From the NCBI GenBank assembly GCA_036679665.1, contig JAZHEJ010000062.1, positions 1 to 51,183 of the forward strand: 51,183 nt of DNA, in the 5' to 3' direction. The translations under genes and the position numbers were made by a program. Numbering within the stretch: position 1 is the first letter of the stretch; each line of letters opens with the position of its first letter. Below are positions 50,056-51,183 of the stretch, piece by piece. The notes below the pieces were generated by a model. The model saw only the letters and a program-made list of their open reading frames with translations. It had not been told where the DNA came from and did not search any database. This DNA comes from Tethybacter castelli (lineage in GTDB: Bacteria > Pseudomonadota > Gammaproteobacteria > Tethybacterales > Tethybacteraceae).

Positions 50056-50331
50056 GTGAGCAAAGTTATGTTGCAATTTCAAATCGGCAGTCATCGTTTC
50101 AAGGTGCGGATTGAAGAGAGTGACAAGCCGGCGATGGTGCAAGCGGCCCGGCGTGTCAACCAGATGCTAGAACAAGAACGCGCCAAATCCAGTGTGATCG
50201 ACGGCGAACGCTCGGCGATAATCGTCGCGTTGCGCTGTATGAACGAGGCGCCAAGCGGCACAGGCGCAGCCAATTTCAACGAACTAGAAGGCCTGCTTGA
50301 TGAGGCGCTGGAACAAGCCCGGCTAAAATGA
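50056..50331 (+). CDS. zapA: Cell division protein ZapA
   Basis: Stabilises FtsZ filaments at midcell. About 91 residues. The N-terminal strand region reads LQFQIGSHRFKVRIEESDKP, then a long helix begins at MVQAARRVNQMLEQERAKSS and the C-terminal coiled coil ends EGLLDEALEQARLK. I choose the GTG at 50056, giving the typical MSKV start; the ATG at 50068, with GTGAG 7 bases before it, is the alternative. It follows the ZapB-like gene and precedes the 6S RNA candidate, the classic zapA-ssrS order. Confidence 0.85.
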   Translation: MSKVMLQFQIGSHRFKVRIEESDKPAMVQAARRVNQMLEQERAKSSVIDGERSAIIVALRCMNEAPSGTGAANFNELEGLLDEALEQARLK

Positions 50332-50348
50332 CGCCAAATTTAATCCAT

Positions 50349-50525
50349 GCTTGGCGACCAAGGGCGAAAATCGCACAGCGATTTGAACCGATAATTATTG
50401 TCTGGATTGGTCAACGACAGTGGTGTTGTTGCGAGCGTCCCACGGGACGAACCTGATACACCCGGAAGACCTCAAATGTTAACATTTGGGATTCAATGAC
50501 CGCGACTTCGTCTGGTCGCCGAGCG
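50349..50525 (+). ncRNA. ssrS: 6S RNA candidate
   Basis: 6S RNA binds sigma-70 RNA polymerase and lowers housekeeping transcription. The region directly after zapA has a closing stem: 50349-50360 pairs with 50513-50524 over 12 pairs with one G-U. The 5' strand carries TGAACCGATAATT, matching the E. coli 6S core TGAGCCGATATTT at 10-11 of 13 positions. The 3' side has a perfect palindrome (50473-50488), as E. coli 6S has a 3'-bubble hairpin there. A tip hairpin (CGTCC-CACG-GGACG) closes an apical stem GGTGT/ACACC. Length of about 177 fits. The 3' end overlaps the EVE-domain start codon. No covariance search was done. Confidence 0.68.
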
Positions 50526-50990
50526 CCCAAGCAAATCTGTTACTGGCTGTTCAAGTCCGAACCGGCCGCGTATTCGATCGACGATCTGGCCGCCGCCCGT
50601 CGCGATTTGTGGGACGGTATCCGCAACTATCAAGCTCGCAACCTGATGCGCGACATGATGCGCGTCGGCGATGAGCTTTTTTTCTATCATTCCAGCTGCG
50701 CGTCCCCGGCAATCGTGGGTACGGCCAAGATAACCAAAGCGGCGCGACCTGATCCCACCCAGTTTGATGCGAACGAGCGTTATTACGATTCCAAATCCGA
50801 TCCGCAAAATCCGCGCTGGCTATGTGTGGAGGTGGAATTTGTGAGCAAGGCTCGCCAGCCTTACACATTACAGCAGATGCGCAATGAGCCGCGACTGGAA
50901 GGCCTTGAGTTGCTAAAGCGCGGTAATCGCATGTCTTTGCAACCGGTCAGTCGGCGTCATTGGAAATTTATTTGCGCTAAGTTGCGGTGA
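50496..50990 (+). CDS. EVE-domain protein (PUA-like)
   Basis: A 164-residue protein with the EVE fold, which binds modified bases in DNA or RNA. The core begins CYWLFKSEPAAYSIDDL and continues WDGIRNYQARNLMRDMM, GDELFFYHSSCASPAIVG and the C-terminal helix region. About 14 unconserved residues precede the core. The only good start is the ATG at 50496, which lies inside the 6S RNA candidate. No in-frame ATG, GTG or TTG lies between that candidate's end and the core. The next gene starts at a GTG overlapping its stop. Confidence 0.85.
   Translation: MTATSSGRRAPKQICYWLFKSEPAAYSIDDLAAARRDLWDGIRNYQARNLMRDMMRVGDELFFYHSSCASPAIVGTAKITKAARPDPTQFDANERYYDSKSDPQNPRWLCVEVEFVSKARQPYTLQQMRNEPRLEGLELLKRGNRMSLQPVSRRHWKFICAKLR
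50696..50772. repeat. Internal copy of the right-end 77-base repeat
   Basis: Identical to 51107-51183 and inside the EVE-domain gene. Here the copy fits the reading frame and is the authentic one. Confidence 0.9.
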
Positions 50991-51106
50991 TCATCGATAC
51001 CTGGGTTACGTACGCCATTATCGGTGTGCTGGCGGGATCGTTCGCGGGGTTGCTTGGTATCGGCGGCGGCGGGATTATGGCGCCGATGCTGTTGCTGATT
51101 TTCGAT
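50987..51106 (+). CDS. TSUP-family permease (TauE/SafE type), 3' partial
   Basis: The first 40 residues of a membrane protein. The GTG start overlaps the EVE stop (GTGA). The sequence IIGVLAGSFAGLLGIGGGGI gives the typical glycine-rich first segment of TauE/SafE permeases, which export sulfite or organosulfonates. The reading frame then enters the terminal 77-base duplicate and meets an artificial stop at 51161-51163, so the gene is interrupted by the contig edge and not by mutation. Confidence 0.7.
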
Positions 51107-51183
51107 CTGCGCGTCCCCGGCAATCGTGGGTACGGCCAAGATAACCAAAGCGGCGCGACCTGATCCCACCCAGTTTGATGCGA
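51107..51183. repeat. Terminal 77-base direct repeat, right end
   Basis: Identical to 50696-50772, while the preceding base differs (T at 51106, G at 50695). Same length as the left-end repeat. Treat as an assembly junction. Confidence 0.9.

Overview
The window looks like a chromosomal contig from an uncultured gammaproteobacterium. Evidence for this is the secA / M23 peptidase / dciA neighbourhood, the lnt-corC-ybeY-phoH-miaB block, a zapB-like coiled-coil gene followed by zapA and a 6S RNA candidate, clpS-clpA, a methylcitrate cluster and a glutathione reductase. Base composition is moderately GC-rich, except for a clearly AT-rich block at about 36.5-40.6 kb. Both contig ends carry a 77-base direct copy of sequence found a few hundred bases further in, which looks like an assembly-graph junction.

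Layout: 0-3.1 kb holds the end of an Ala/Lys/Pro-rich protein gene and clpS-clpA. 3.2-10.8 kb is a plus-strand methylcitrate operon (prpB, prpC, a 999-residue membrane protein with a spermidine-synthase-like domain, prpD) running into nhaA. 10.9-15.9 kb has a solute-binding-like protein, panB-panC, gor, dut and a small membrane protein. 16-19.9 kb is secA, a LytM/M23 peptidase and the divergent dciA. 19.9-30 kb carries dnaE, thrS, a hydrolase-OsmC fusion, a SMUG1-type uracil glycosylase, a fumarylacetoacetase-family gene and proS. 30.1-35.5 kb is lnt-corC-ybeY-phoH-miaB plus a small lipoprotein gene whose start codon overlaps that of miaB.

35.5-40.7 kb is the accessory region: an orphan adenine-type DNA methyltransferase, about 0.8 kb without genes, a decayed paralogue fragment with an amber codon, and four minus-strand genes of unknown function. 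These encode a small two-helix membrane protein, a protein with one membrane segment and two soluble parts, a cytosolic protein, and a four-helix membrane protein translationally coupled to the latter. The block lies against the 3' end of an elongator tRNA-Met gene. It is the best candidate for an undescribed system, plausibly defence-related, but this is inference from architecture and location.

40.7-51.2 kb returns to core genes: a UbiH-type hydroxylase, a 971-residue TPR membrane protein, glcF, apt, tRNA-Arg(CCG), anmK, a small membrane protein, apaH, a class III-like sirtuin, the zapB-like gene, zapA, the 6S RNA candidate (overlapping the 5' end of an EVE-domain gene) and the start of a TSUP-family permease.
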